A DNA stretch of 64,000 nt from positions 763,688 through 827,687 of the forward strand of contig NZ_KQ948146.1 in the NCBI RefSeq assembly GCF_001513955.1, read 5' to 3'. Below are positions 42,551 to 50,214 of the stretch, one piece after another. Numbering within the stretch: the stretch's first letter is position 1; each line of letters begins with the position of its first letter. The translations under genes were made by a program, and so were the position numbers. Under the pieces are notes generated by a model. That model worked only from the letters and a program-made list of their open reading frames with translations, was not told the DNA's origin and ran no database searches. This DNA comes from Streptomyces pseudovenezuelae. Lineage in GTDB: Bacteria; Actinomycetota; Actinomycetes; Streptomycetales; Streptomycetaceae.

Positions 42551-42706
42551 CCCGCTACCTCCCCAAGTCGCCCGAACGACGTACAGATCTCGAGCGTAGC
42601 CGTCCGGCTGCGGAAGCGGAGGGCGGTCGGGGTACCTGTTGCCTTCACGGGTGACCTGGGGTACGGGCAGGCGACGCGCACTGCCCCTGACCTGCCGCAG
42701 ACAAAC

Positions 42707-42721
42707 CTGACCGACAGTCAG
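42707..42721. promoter_or_regulatory. CTGAC-N5-GTCAG inverted repeat
   Basis: CTGACCGACAGTCAG, a perfect inverted repeat with a 5-nt centre, lies about 157 nt upstream of the LAL-like gene and at the edge of the decayed transporter. It resembles TetR-type operators (ACyGACnGTCrGT class). Function unknown. Confidence 0.35.
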
Positions 42722-42759
42722 TGACGGGCCGTGCGAGGCCTGGAGGCAGCGATCCCCCG

Positions 42760-43130
42760 AGAGCAGCGCGCACCGCGCCTCGCCGCACCTTGCCGACCGA
42801 TTCGGTGGGCAACTTCGTCGAGTGCTACGAGTTCGGCGTCTACGGCTGCTTCGCGACGATCATCGCGACCCGCTTCTTCACCGCGGAGGGCGGCAGCGAG
42901 GCCGAGGCGCTGGTGCGGGCGTACGCCTCGTTCGGGCCGGCGTTCTTCTTCCGGCCGGTCGGCGCGGCCCTGTTCGGCCGGCTCGGCGACCGGATCGGCC
43001 GGCGGCCGGTGCCGATCCCGGTGATCGCGCGCTGATGACCGGGGCGACGAAGCTGACCGGCGCGTTGCCGACGTACCACCGGTGGGGGTGCTCGGGCCAT
43101 GGCTGCTCACTTTTCCGAGGTGCTGCTCCC
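42760..43130 (+). pseudogene. Remnant of an MHS-family (MFS) metabolite transporter
   Basis: The first 110 residues of a metabolite:H+ symporter can be read, but in three successive frames. Frame one gives SVGNFVECYEFGVYGCFATI, TRFFTAEGGSEAEALVRAY and ASFGPAFFFRPVGAALFGRL, GDRIGRRPVPIPVIA. Then, shifted, LMTGATKLTGALPTYHRWG, and shifted again, VLGPWLLTFPRCC. This order follows the intact family; the remaining 300 residues are absent. Compare the intact relative at 50215-51501. Two frameshifts within about 80 nt plus a large deletion make it non-functional. The rest of the 775-nt gap (42551-42720, 43131-43313) shows nothing else convincing. Confidence 0.75.
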
Positions 43131-43313
43131 TGACCGCGCACGGCCTGCCCGGCACGGAACCGGCGAGCACCGGCGCACGGCACGCGCGCGTGCTGGGTTC
43201 GCTCAACCCCGGCCGCGACGGACTGCGGCTGCCCCCGCCCGCGCGGTGGCGGCCGGTGCGGCTCGTGCTGGGGTGATCGCCGCCCCTCTCATCCCTCTTT
43301 CACCGAGTGCTCA

Positions 43314-43325
43314 TACGGTGGGGGC
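43314..43325 (+). promoter_or_regulatory. Leaderless-type promoter end TACGGTGGGGGC
   Basis: TACGGT, 6 nt before ATG, then GGGGGC; the same layout as before the SDR gene at 39034. Confidence 0.45.
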
Positions 43326-44315
43326 ATGACGCAGGAGACTCCCCCCGGGTGGTACCCCGATCCCGGACAGACAAGTGACGGTCCCGCCGCCGAGCGCTGG
43401 TGGGACGGCAAGGCGTGGACCGAGCAGACCCGGCCCGCCGGATCGGCCGCCGCATGGGGTCCCCCGGAACAGGTCGCGAGCCCCGGGCAGTACCCGGCGT
43501 TCCCGCCGTATCCCGCCCAGCCGCCGAGCGGCTCGCGGCGCGGCCGCACGGGCATAGTCGTGGCGGTGGCGGCGGCGGCCGTGGTCCTGGCGAGCATAGG
43601 CGTGGGTGTGTACGCGCTGGCCGACAGCGGAAACGGCAACGACGACTCCGCCACCTCGCAGGGGCCGGGCGGCCCCGGCGGCACGGGAGGCCAGGGCGGG
43701 CCCTTCGGCGGCAACGGAGGGTCGGGCGGCTCCGGAGGCGGCGGGGGCGCCTCGCCGTCCCCGCAGGGGTCCGAGCCGCCCAAAATCAAGAGCGGTTCGG
43801 TGACCGACTCGATCGACGGGATCAGCCTTCCCGTCCCGGACGACTGGTACGGCCAGGAGCTGCAGGTCGGCGCGTCCGTGACCTCCAACGACTCCTACGC
43901 GTGCCCCGGCGACACCTCCGAGAAGTGCACGAAGGGCGGTGCCTACTCGGCGCCCGCCCTGGCACTGCGCACCAAGGGCGCCACGGCCGAGGCGGTCGCC
44001 AAGGCCGACATCCAGGCCAACGCCGAGCAGTCCTACGGCGGCAAGACCTACGGGTCGATCACCTCGCACGACGTCCTCGCCTCGAAGGCGGTGACCGTGG
44101 CCGGGCAGAAGGGCTATCTGGTCCGCTGGAAGGCGGTCACCAGCAAGGGCTCGGACGGCTATGTCGAGTCGCTGGCCTTCCCGTCCCCGGCGAACCCGCA
44201 GCAGATCGTCGTGGTGCGCTTCGGGGTGGATGTCGAGGAGGGCCAGGGCGTCATCGACGACATCACCAAGGGCATCAAGGTGTCGACGGGCGGCGGCAGC
44301 GGCCAGGGCGTCTGA
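43326..44315 (+). CDS. DUF2510 membrane-anchored protein with Gly-rich linker
   Basis: A 329-residue protein. Residues 6-35 are a DUF2510 motif (PGWYPDPGQ, RWWDGKAWTEQT), a short actinobacterial module often at the cytosolic N terminus. A proline-rich stretch leads to one transmembrane helix (about 80-98: GIVVAVAAAAVVLASIGVGVYAL). A Gly-rich linker (about 108-145) follows, then an external domain (about 155-325: ISLPVPDDWYGQELQVGASVTSNDSYACPG, two cysteines near CPGDTSEKC). Topology inside-to-outside is inferred. Function unknown; relatives are common in Streptomyces. A strong terminator follows. Confidence 0.8.
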   Translation: MTQETPPGWYPDPGQTSDGPAAERWWDGKAWTEQTRPAGSAAAWGPPEQVASPGQYPAFPPYPAQPPSGSRRGRTGIVVAVAAAAVVLASIGVGVYALADSGNGNDDSATSQGPGGPGGTGGQGGPFGGNGGSGGSGGGGGASPSPQGSEPPKIKSGSVTDSIDGISLPVPDDWYGQELQVGASVTSNDSYACPGDTSEKCTKGGAYSAPALALRTKGATAEAVAKADIQANAEQSYGGKTYGSITSHDVLASKAVTVAGQKGYLVRWKAVTSKGSDGYVESLAFPSPANPQQIVVVRFGVDVEEGQGVIDDITKGIKVSTGGGSGQGV

Positions 44316-44338
44316 GGTCCGGTCCCCGGACACCGGTC

Positions 44339-44383
44339 GGCCGGGTGGGGCGCCTCCCCGCTCAGGAGGAACCCCACCCGGCC
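44339..44383. terminator. Bidirectional terminator hairpin
   Basis: GGCCGGGTGGGG (44339-44350) pairs perfectly over 12 bp with CCCCACCCGGCC (44372-44383). The 21-nt loop contains a second small hairpin (CCTCC/GGAGG). It lies 24 nt after the DUF2510 stop and 83 nt after the end of the convergent TetR gene. Confidence 0.8.
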
Positions 44384-44465
44384 GGGGGGTGCGCGCCGCC
44401 CCCGTCCCCACGGTGCGGCGCGAGCAGGTCACCGTCCAGTCATCCCGTGGACGGCGGCCTGGGTC

Positions 44466-45080
44466 TCAGGTCAGGCCGAGAGCCGGCAGTACGGCGGCCT
44501 CGACGAAGCGGACCAGGTAGTCCGGGTCGGCGTACTTCCCGTCCACGACGGGCCGGGCGCGGATGACGCCGAACATCTGGGCCGGGATGTATTCCAGCGC
44601 CGGGTGTCCGGTGGCGATCTCTCCCCGGTCGACCCCACGCTGGAGAATGTGCCTCAGTGCGGCGATCTCCGGTTCGACCAGCGCCTCACGCAGGGCCTGC
44701 GCGAGTTCCGCGTCCTGCGTGACGGCGTGGCCGAGCGCCTGGAGCAGCTTGGTGTCGTGCATCGACCACCGGCCCGCGGCCCGGGCGGCCTCGCGCAGGT
44801 CGTCGGCGAGCGTCCCGGTGTCGATCCCGTCGAACTTCGACCTGCGGCGGGAGCGCAGGGCGGCCACCACGAACTGGGGCTTGGTCTTCCACTGCCGGTA
44901 GAGGGTGGACTTGCTGCAGCGGGTGCTGGCGGCGACGCCCTCCATGGTCACGGCTTCGTATCCGCATTCGCGGACCTGTTCGAGCACGGCGTCGAAGAAC
45001 TCCTGCTCACGCTCGGGCGTGATCTTGGAGCGGCGCGAGGCGGCGACCGTCTCCGGTCCGTCCGCGGCCTGCGACGTCAT
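44466..45080 (-). CDS. TetR/AcrR-family regulator
   Basis: A 204-residue regulator with an N-terminal TetR helix-turn-helix (residues 20-75: EREQEFFDAVLEQVRECGYEAVTMEGVAASTRCSKSTLYRQWKTKPQFVVAALR in outline) and a helical ligand/dimer domain with a C-terminal TetR_C-like segment (EIAALRHILQRGVDRGEI, YIPAQMFGVIRARPVVDG). ATG 45080 has GGGAAGAG upstream. It diverges from a PAP2/EamA membrane gene pair across a 232-nt gap full of symmetric repeats, so it very likely controls that pair and itself. Confidence 0.9.
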   Translation of the reverse strand: MTSQAADGPETVAASRRSKITPEREQEFFDAVLEQVRECGYEAVTMEGVAASTRCSKSTLYRQWKTKPQFVVAALRSRRRSKFDGIDTGTLADDLREAARAAGRWSMHDTKLLQALGHAVTQDAELAQALREALVEPEIAALRHILQRGVDRGEIATGHPALEYIPAQMFGVIRARPVVDGKYADPDYLVRFVEAAVLPALGLT

Positions 45081-45168
45081 CAGCTCTTCCCTTCCTTCGC
45101 TCCGGCGGCCGGGCTGCTGCGCGGCCGCCGCGTTTCATTCCCGGATTCCAGTGTGGCGTATGTCAATC

Positions 45169-45231
45169 GATACGCCAGTGTACCGGTACCCGACCGTATC
45201 GGTACACTGGCGTATCGGTACGATGTCGTAT
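45169..45231. promoter_or_regulatory. Extended inverted and tandem repeat operator (TetR/PAP2 gap)
   Basis: GATACGCCAGTGTACCG (45169-45185) is the exact reverse complement of CGGTACACTGGCGTATC (45200-45216): 17-bp perfect arms around a 14-nt centre. To the right TATCGGTAC recurs with a 16-nt period (45197, 45213) and continues as TATCGATG. The array probably binds several repressor dimers. An RNA hairpin is possible, but the place between divergent genes favours an operator. Confidence 0.8.
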
Positions 45232-45312
45232 CGATGAGTTTTGGAATCCGGACGGGTCATCCCCTTGTTCGGACTCAGTATCAGCACCACCGCCAGCGAA
45301 AGGGCCGGGGGA

Positions 45313-46116
45313 ATGAATGCCCGCACCGAGCCTTCAGAAGCGGAGCAGAGCGCGACAGCGCGGCCGCCGCTCGTCCGTGAGCTCCTGCTCGTCGTAGGAC
45401 TCTTCCTCGTCTACAAGTTCGGCCGGCAACTGGTCACGGGCCACACCACCGAGGCCTATCGCAACGCCGGTCGCGTGTGGGACTGGGAGCGGACCCTGCA
45501 TCTTCCCGGTGAGGGCTCGGTGCAGTCCCTGCTGTTGCACGGCGACACCCTCGCGCACCTCGCGAACACCTACTACGCGACCGTCCACTTCCCGGCCACG
45601 GTCGCCTTCCTCGTCTGGCTGTACCTGAAGCGTCCCGCCCACTACGTCTGGGCCCGCCGCGTCCTGGCCCTCCTCACCGGGGCCGCCCTGGTGCTGCACC
45701 TCGTCTTCCCGCTGGCCCCGCCGCGGATGCTCGCGGCGGCCGGCCTGATCGACACCGCGAAGGTGTACGGCCCCTCCGTGTACGGCCCGCCGCAGACCGA
45801 CACCCTCTCCAACCAGTTCGCCGCGATGCCCTCGCTGCACTTCGGCTGGGCCCTGATGGTGGCCATCGGCCTGATCGTGGCGACCCGCTCGCGGTGGCGC
45901 TGGCTGTGGCTGCTGCACCCGCTGGTGACCCTGGTCGTCATCGTCGGTACCGCGAACCACTACTGGATGGACGCGATCGTCGCGGCGGCGCTCCTGGGCA
46001 TCGCCCTCGCAGTCGTCCACCTGCCGCACCGGACGGCCACCACGGCGGGCCGGGCACAGGAGAAGCTCGCCCCGGCCGAACCCGAGGAGAACGTCCTGGT
46101 CGGAGCGGGCCGATGA
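45313..46116 (+). CDS. PAP2-superfamily integral membrane phosphatase/transferase
   Basis: A 267-residue protein with about six membrane helices (for example LLLVVGLFLVYKFG, YYATVHFPATVAFLVWLYL, VLALLTGAALVLHLVFPLAPP, GWALMVAIGLIVAT, HPLVTLVVIVGTAN). The PAP2 active-site motifs are present: PSLHFGWAL (SxxH) and NHYWMDAIVA. The class resembles the PAP2_3 group related to inositol-phosphoceramide synthase and lipid phosphate phosphatases. ATG 45313 is chosen because residues before it look non-coding; AAAGG lies about 10 nt upstream. Its stop overlaps the EamA start (ATGA), so the two are co-translated. Confidence 0.85.
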   Translation: MNARTEPSEAEQSATARPPLVRELLLVVGLFLVYKFGRQLVTGHTTEAYRNAGRVWDWERTLHLPGEGSVQSLLLHGDTLAHLANTYYATVHFPATVAFLVWLYLKRPAHYVWARRVLALLTGAALVLHLVFPLAPPRMLAAAGLIDTAKVYGPSVYGPPQTDTLSNQFAAMPSLHFGWALMVAIGLIVATRSRWRWLWLLHPLVTLVVIVGTANHYWMDAIVAAALLGIALAVVHLPHRTATTAGRAQEKLAPAEPEENVLVGAGR

Positions 46117-47063
46117 ACGCCACCCTGCTCGCCCTCGCGCTCTCCCTGCTCTCCTCCGTGGCCTACGCGGCCGCCGCCGTCGCCCAGGAACGCCTCGCCT
46201 CCCGCAACCCCGGCTCGGGTGTGCTGCGGATGCTGACCTCGGGCGCCTGGTGGGGATCGGTCGGACTCAACGCGGGGGCCGCGCTGCTGCATGTCGTCGC
46301 CCTCAAGTACGGTCCCCTGACCGTCGTCCAGCCGCTCGGCGCGCTCACCCTGGTCGCCGCGGTGCCGCTGGGCGCGCGGATCGCGGGGCGCCGGGTCAGC
46401 GCGACGGAATGGCGGGGCACCGCCAGCACGCTGGCCGGTCTCGCCGCGATCCTGGTGGTGGCGTCGGGGTCCGAACCCGGCAAGGTGCTGAGCACGTCCG
46501 AGGCGGTGGCGGTGGCGGCGGTGACGGCGGCCCTGATCGGTCTGCTGGCCCGCCCCGGCGCCCGGCCCGGCATACGGCACGCGTCGGCGTCCGGCATCGC
46601 CTCGGGCGTGGCCTCCGCGCTCACCCAGACCGTGACGGTGGCCGCGACGGACCGTTCCGAGTCGATCCTCAGCGTCCAGGTGATCGGTGTGGCCCTGCTC
46701 GTCGCGGCCTTCGCCGCGGGCGGGCTCCTGCTCTCCCAGACCGCCTACCGTGACGGCCTGGGCGCCCCGTTGGCGGTGGTGACCCTGGCCAACCCGGTGG
46801 CCGCCGCGGCGATCGGCCTCTCCCTGCTGGGCGAGAGCCTGCGGGGCGGCGCGGCGGGCGTGCTGCTCGCCCTGGCGGGCGCGGGCCTGGCCGCCTGGGG
46901 TGTGGTGCTGCTGACCCGGATGCCCCCGGTGCCGGTGGACGACGACGAGCACCCGGTGGCGGCGGTGCTGGCCCTGGAGCCGTCGACCGCGTCCGTGGAA
47001 CCGGCCCTGCGGGACATGACCGTGCCCCGGCAACCGGAGCCGGGGCACCTCACACGACTGTAG
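46113..47063 (+). CDS. EamA/DMT-family membrane transporter
   Basis: A 316-residue ten-helix drug/metabolite transporter-like protein: MNATLLALALSLLSSVAYAAAAVAQERLA, YGPLTVVQPLGALTLVAAVPLGARIAG near residue 65 and the second half repeat LGAPLAVVTLANPVAAAAIGLSLLGESLRGG near 225. The two homologous halves are typical. The tail (about 275-316) is cytosolic and acidic. Related DMT proteins without known substrates are common. It overlaps the PAP2 gene by 4 nt and shares its TetR-controlled promoter, which suggests a lipid or envelope role. Converges on the scramblase-like gene, 6 nt away. Confidence 0.85.
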   Translation: MNATLLALALSLLSSVAYAAAAVAQERLASRNPGSGVLRMLTSGAWWGSVGLNAGAALLHVVALKYGPLTVVQPLGALTLVAAVPLGARIAGRRVSATEWRGTASTLAGLAAILVVASGSEPGKVLSTSEAVAVAAVTAALIGLLARPGARPGIRHASASGIASGVASALTQTVTVAATDRSESILSVQVIGVALLVAAFAAGGLLLSQTAYRDGLGAPLAVVTLANPVAAAAIGLSLLGESLRGGAAGVLLALAGAGLAAWGVVLLTRMPPVPVDDDEHPVAAVLALEPSTASVEPALRDMTVPRQPEPGHLTRL

Positions 47064-47069
47064 GAAGGC

Positions 47070-47927
47070 TCAGCCGAACCCGCGGGCGTCCTGCTTCAGC
47101 GCCGTGTCCACCGTCAGCGCGGTGGCCACGACCAGGCTCAGCAGCGGCTCGGGCAGCTGGTAGTGGATCTGGAGCACGTAGTTGTCCGCGGTCGTGAACA
47201 TCGTCTTGGCGAGCCCCTCCCACGTCTTGGTGATCCGGGCGACCTCGTTCTCGGTGTGGTCGACGATCGCGAAGTTCCAGGCCCGCCAGTTCTCCGCCTT
47301 GATCGCGCCGACCTGCCGGCCGTTCACCATCAGCGCGAAGTTGATCTTGCCGATCATGTTCTGCTGGACGATCTCACCGACCGGCGAACCGTCCGGACGC
47401 TCCACGATCACCCGCGACTTGAAGATCTTGCCCGGCCGGGTCAGGAGCATGACCGGCTGCCCGTGGGCGTCGCGGATCTCCAGCTTGATCTTCATGAACT
47501 GATCGATGCTCCAGAAGAACCGCACGATCTTCCGGAAGGCGCTCTGCCCGACCTGGCTGACGGCGCCGAGCTGGTTGCCGTTCTGGTCCATGACCTTGTA
47601 CTCGTTGGTCAGCTCGATGAGCTTGGCCTTCTGGTTGACCACGAGGACCGGCTCGGAGAACAGCGTGCCGCCGCCCGCACCGCCCCCGCTGACCCCGGCC
47701 TGCTGCTGCACCTGACGCTGCACGCGCGGGTCCGGACCGGCCGACTGCTGGGGCATCTGCGGCGCCTGCTGGACCGGCGGGGCCTGCACGGCCTGCGCCT
47801 GCCCCGCCCCCTGCTGGTCCTGGTGGATGTGCTGGGTCCACTGCGCCCCGTCCCAGTAACGGAGCGCCTGGGACGCCCCGTGCGGATCGGGGTACCAGCC
47901 TGCAGGTGTGTTCGAATGCGTGGTCAC
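47070..47927 (-). CDS. DUF2510-scramblase/LURP-one-like fusion protein
   Basis: A 285-residue protein. Residues 8-35 are DUF2510 (PAGWYPDPHG, RYWDGAQWTQHI), followed by a Gln/Pro-rich linker (36-85). Residues 88-275 form a scramblase/tubby-like domain (LFSEPVLVVNQKAKLIELTNEYKVMDQNGNQLGAV, FMKIKLEIRDAHGQPVMLLTRPGKIFKSRVIVERPDG in outline). The last helix (LSLVVATALTVDTAL) may touch the membrane. Bacterial members lack a known activity. GTG 47927 has TAGTGT 6 nt upstream and no ribosome site, so it is probably leaderless. It shares DUF2510 with the protein at 43326. Confidence 0.85.
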   Translation of the reverse strand: MTTHSNTPAGWYPDPHGASQALRYWDGAQWTQHIHQDQQGAGQAQAVQAPPVQQAPQMPQQSAGPDPRVQRQVQQQAGVSGGGAGGGTLFSEPVLVVNQKAKLIELTNEYKVMDQNGNQLGAVSQVGQSAFRKIVRFFWSIDQFMKIKLEIRDAHGQPVMLLTRPGKIFKSRVIVERPDGSPVGEIVQQNMIGKINFALMVNGRQVGAIKAENWRAWNFAIVDHTENEVARITKTWEGLAKTMFTTADNYVLQIHYQLPEPLLSLVVATALTVDTALKQDARGFG

Positions 47928-47990
47928 CGGGGCACACTACCCCGGGACCACGGCGATCCGGCCAGGTGAACAACCGCTCCGGCGGCGGCT

Positions 47991-50045
47991 TTACCTGGTG
48001 ATGACGGCCGGATCACTCACTCCGATACGCCCGTTCTCGACATGTCCGGCGAATCGCCTGCGGAACGCCGGATCGGTGTCGGAGGTGACCGTGAGGTCGT
48101 ACCAGCGACGGCTCTTGGCGAGAGAGAAGGTGTGCCGGACGGTGGCACCGGCCCGCACGGTGAAGGTCCTCGCCGGGTCGCCGTAGCCGCTCGCCACCTT
48201 CAGACGGACCGTCGCGGAGCCCTTGTTGGTGAAGGTCAGCTCGACGTCGTCGCCTTCGTGGCGGGCGGTGACCTCGGGACCGGCGCTCTTGTTCGACCCC
48301 TGGAAGACCCGCAGGAAGCCCGCCGGGCCGTGCACGGTCAGGTCGTACGACCCCTTCGAGTACGCCGAGTTCCAGGCGTCCGAGACCGTCTTGCCGGCCT
48401 CGGTGGTGTAACTCCAGGGCCCGTCGGTGCGGTTGCCGGAGGTGACCAGGAAGGCGCCGCCGGCCCTGGCGCCGGAGGCGAAGGTGAGCGTGAGCTTCCC
48501 GCTCTTCGCGTCCACCGAACCGTCCACGTACGGGACGTACTTGAGCGGTCGGGCGGGGCGCAGGCCGCGCTCCTGCTTCGGCAGGGCGCCGACGGCGGGC
48601 GGGACGGGCACGTAGTCGGCGTGGCGCTCGCGGTCCGGCGGTTCGTAGCCGTCGGTGTCCGGGAGGGCGACCGGCTTGGTGTCCCGGCGGGAGAAGTCGA
48701 AGGCCGCGGTCAGGTCGCCGCAGACCGCGCGCCGCCAGGGCGAGATGTTGGGCTCGTGGACGCCGAAGCGCCTCTCCAGGAAGCGGATGATGGAGGTGTG
48801 GTCGAGCGTCTCGGAGCAGACGTAACCGCCCTTGCTCCACGGCGAGACGACGAGCATGGGCACGCGCTGGCCGAGTCCGTAGGGTCCGGCCGGGTGGCTG
48901 CTGTCGCCCTTGTACAGGTCGGGCGCGGGGTCGACCGTGGACTTGCCCTGGGCCGCCGAGCCGGGCGGGAAGGCCGGGACCACGTGGTCGAAGAAGCCGT
49001 CGTTCTCGTCGTAGGTGATGAACAGGGCCGTCTTCGCCCACACCTTCGGGTCGGAGGTGAGCGCGTCCAGGACCTGGGCGATGTACCAGGCGCCGTAGTT
49101 CGCGGGCCAGTTGGGGTGCTCGGTGAAGGCCTCGGGAGCGACGATCCAGGACACCTGGGGGAGCTTGCCGGCCTTGACGTCGGCCTTGAGCTGGTCGAAG
49201 TAGCCCTCGCCCTTGGTGTAGTCGGTGCCGGTGCGGGCCTTGTCGTACAGCGGGTCGCCGGGCTTGGCGGTCCGGTACTGGTTGAAGTAGAGCAGCGAGT
49301 TGTCGCCGTAGTTGCCCCGGTAGGCGTCCGGGATCCAGCCCCAGGAGCCGTTCGCGTCGAGGCCGTCGCCGACGTCCTGGTAGATCTTCCAGGAGACGCC
49401 CGCCTTCTCCAGGCGTTCGGGGTAGGTGGTCCAGCCGTAGCCGGCCTCGTCGTTGCCGAGGACCGGGCCGCCGCCCTGGCCGTCGTTGCCCGTGTAACCC
49501 GTCCACATGTAGTAGCGGTTCGGGTCGGTCGAGCCGATGAACGAGCAGTGGTAGGCGTCGCAGATGGTGAAGGAGTCGGCGAGGGCGTAGTGGAACGGGA
49601 TGTCCTCGCGGTTCAGGTACGCCATCGTCGTGGACCCCTTGTTCGGGACCCATTTGTCGTACTTGCCCCCGTTGAAGGCGGCGTGTCCGTCGTTCCAGCC
49701 GTGCGGGAGGTCCTGGATGAACTGCAGGCCCAGGTCGTCGGCCTCGGGGCGGAACGGCAGGATCTCCTTGCCGTTCCCGTCCGTCTGGTGCCAGACCGAT
49801 TTGCCGTTCTCCAGCGTCACAGGGCGCGGGTCGCCGAAGCCGCGAACGCCCCTGAGCGAGCCGAAGTAGTGGTCGAAGGACCGGTTCTCCTGCATCAGGA
49901 CGACGACGTGCTCGACGTCCTCGATCGTCCCCGTGCGGTGGTGGGCGGGGAGCGCGGCGGCGCGCTGGATGCTGTTCGACAGCGCGGTGAAGGCGGTGGT
50001 GGCGCCCGCGAGCTGGAGGAATCTGCGCCGGTTGACGTCGGACAT
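47991..50045 (-). CDS. Phosphocholine-type phospholipase C, Tat-exported
   Basis: A 684-residue secreted phospholipase of the acid-phosphatase-like (PlcN/PlcH) family, which hydrolyses phosphatidylcholine. The N terminus NRRRFLQLAGATTAF is a twin-arginine signal. VVLMQENRSFDHYFGSLRGVRGF holds the metal/nucleophile region; STDPNRYYMWTGY, WSIVAPEAFTEHPNWPANYGAWY-like text (here VAPEAFTEHP) and FITYDENDGFFDHVVPA provide further metal ligands. Two C-terminal beta domains of about 90 residues (DUF756 type) end the chain. GAGG lies before ATG 50045. Phosphate control is common for such enzymes; I did not find a clear PHO box. Confidence 0.93.
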   Translation of the reverse strand: MSDVNRRRFLQLAGATTAFTALSNSIQRAAALPAHHRTGTIEDVEHVVVLMQENRSFDHYFGSLRGVRGFGDPRPVTLENGKSVWHQTDGNGKEILPFRPEADDLGLQFIQDLPHGWNDGHAAFNGGKYDKWVPNKGSTTMAYLNREDIPFHYALADSFTICDAYHCSFIGSTDPNRYYMWTGYTGNDGQGGGPVLGNDEAGYGWTTYPERLEKAGVSWKIYQDVGDGLDANGSWGWIPDAYRGNYGDNSLLYFNQYRTAKPGDPLYDKARTGTDYTKGEGYFDQLKADVKAGKLPQVSWIVAPEAFTEHPNWPANYGAWYIAQVLDALTSDPKVWAKTALFITYDENDGFFDHVVPAFPPGSAAQGKSTVDPAPDLYKGDSSHPAGPYGLGQRVPMLVVSPWSKGGYVCSETLDHTSIIRFLERRFGVHEPNISPWRRAVCGDLTAAFDFSRRDTKPVALPDTDGYEPPDRERHADYVPVPPAVGALPKQERGLRPARPLKYVPYVDGSVDAKSGKLTLTFASGARAGGAFLVTSGNRTDGPWSYTTEAGKTVSDAWNSAYSKGSYDLTVHGPAGFLRVFQGSNKSAGPEVTARHEGDDVELTFTNKGSATVRLKVASGYGDPARTFTVRAGATVRHTFSLAKSRRWYDLTVTSDTDPAFRRRFAGHVENGRIGVSDPAVITR

Positions 50046-50214
50046 GAGTGAGGAGACCTCTCAATCCTGCGCATCGATGGCCCGCATGTGACGGAAGGTG
50101 CGCGCAGCGAGTGTTCCAAGAGCAACAAACGTCAGGGAAGGGTGCGGTGGCGCTGATGTGAAAGTCATGGGTACGGGAGGTGTGCCGGCCCCCGTTCGGG
50201 GGATGGTCGCGATC

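Noticed and set aside
42721..43035. A short intact membrane protein gene
   Set aside because: It matches only the start of a 430-residue MHS transporter and its continuation lies in other frames, so it is a remnant.
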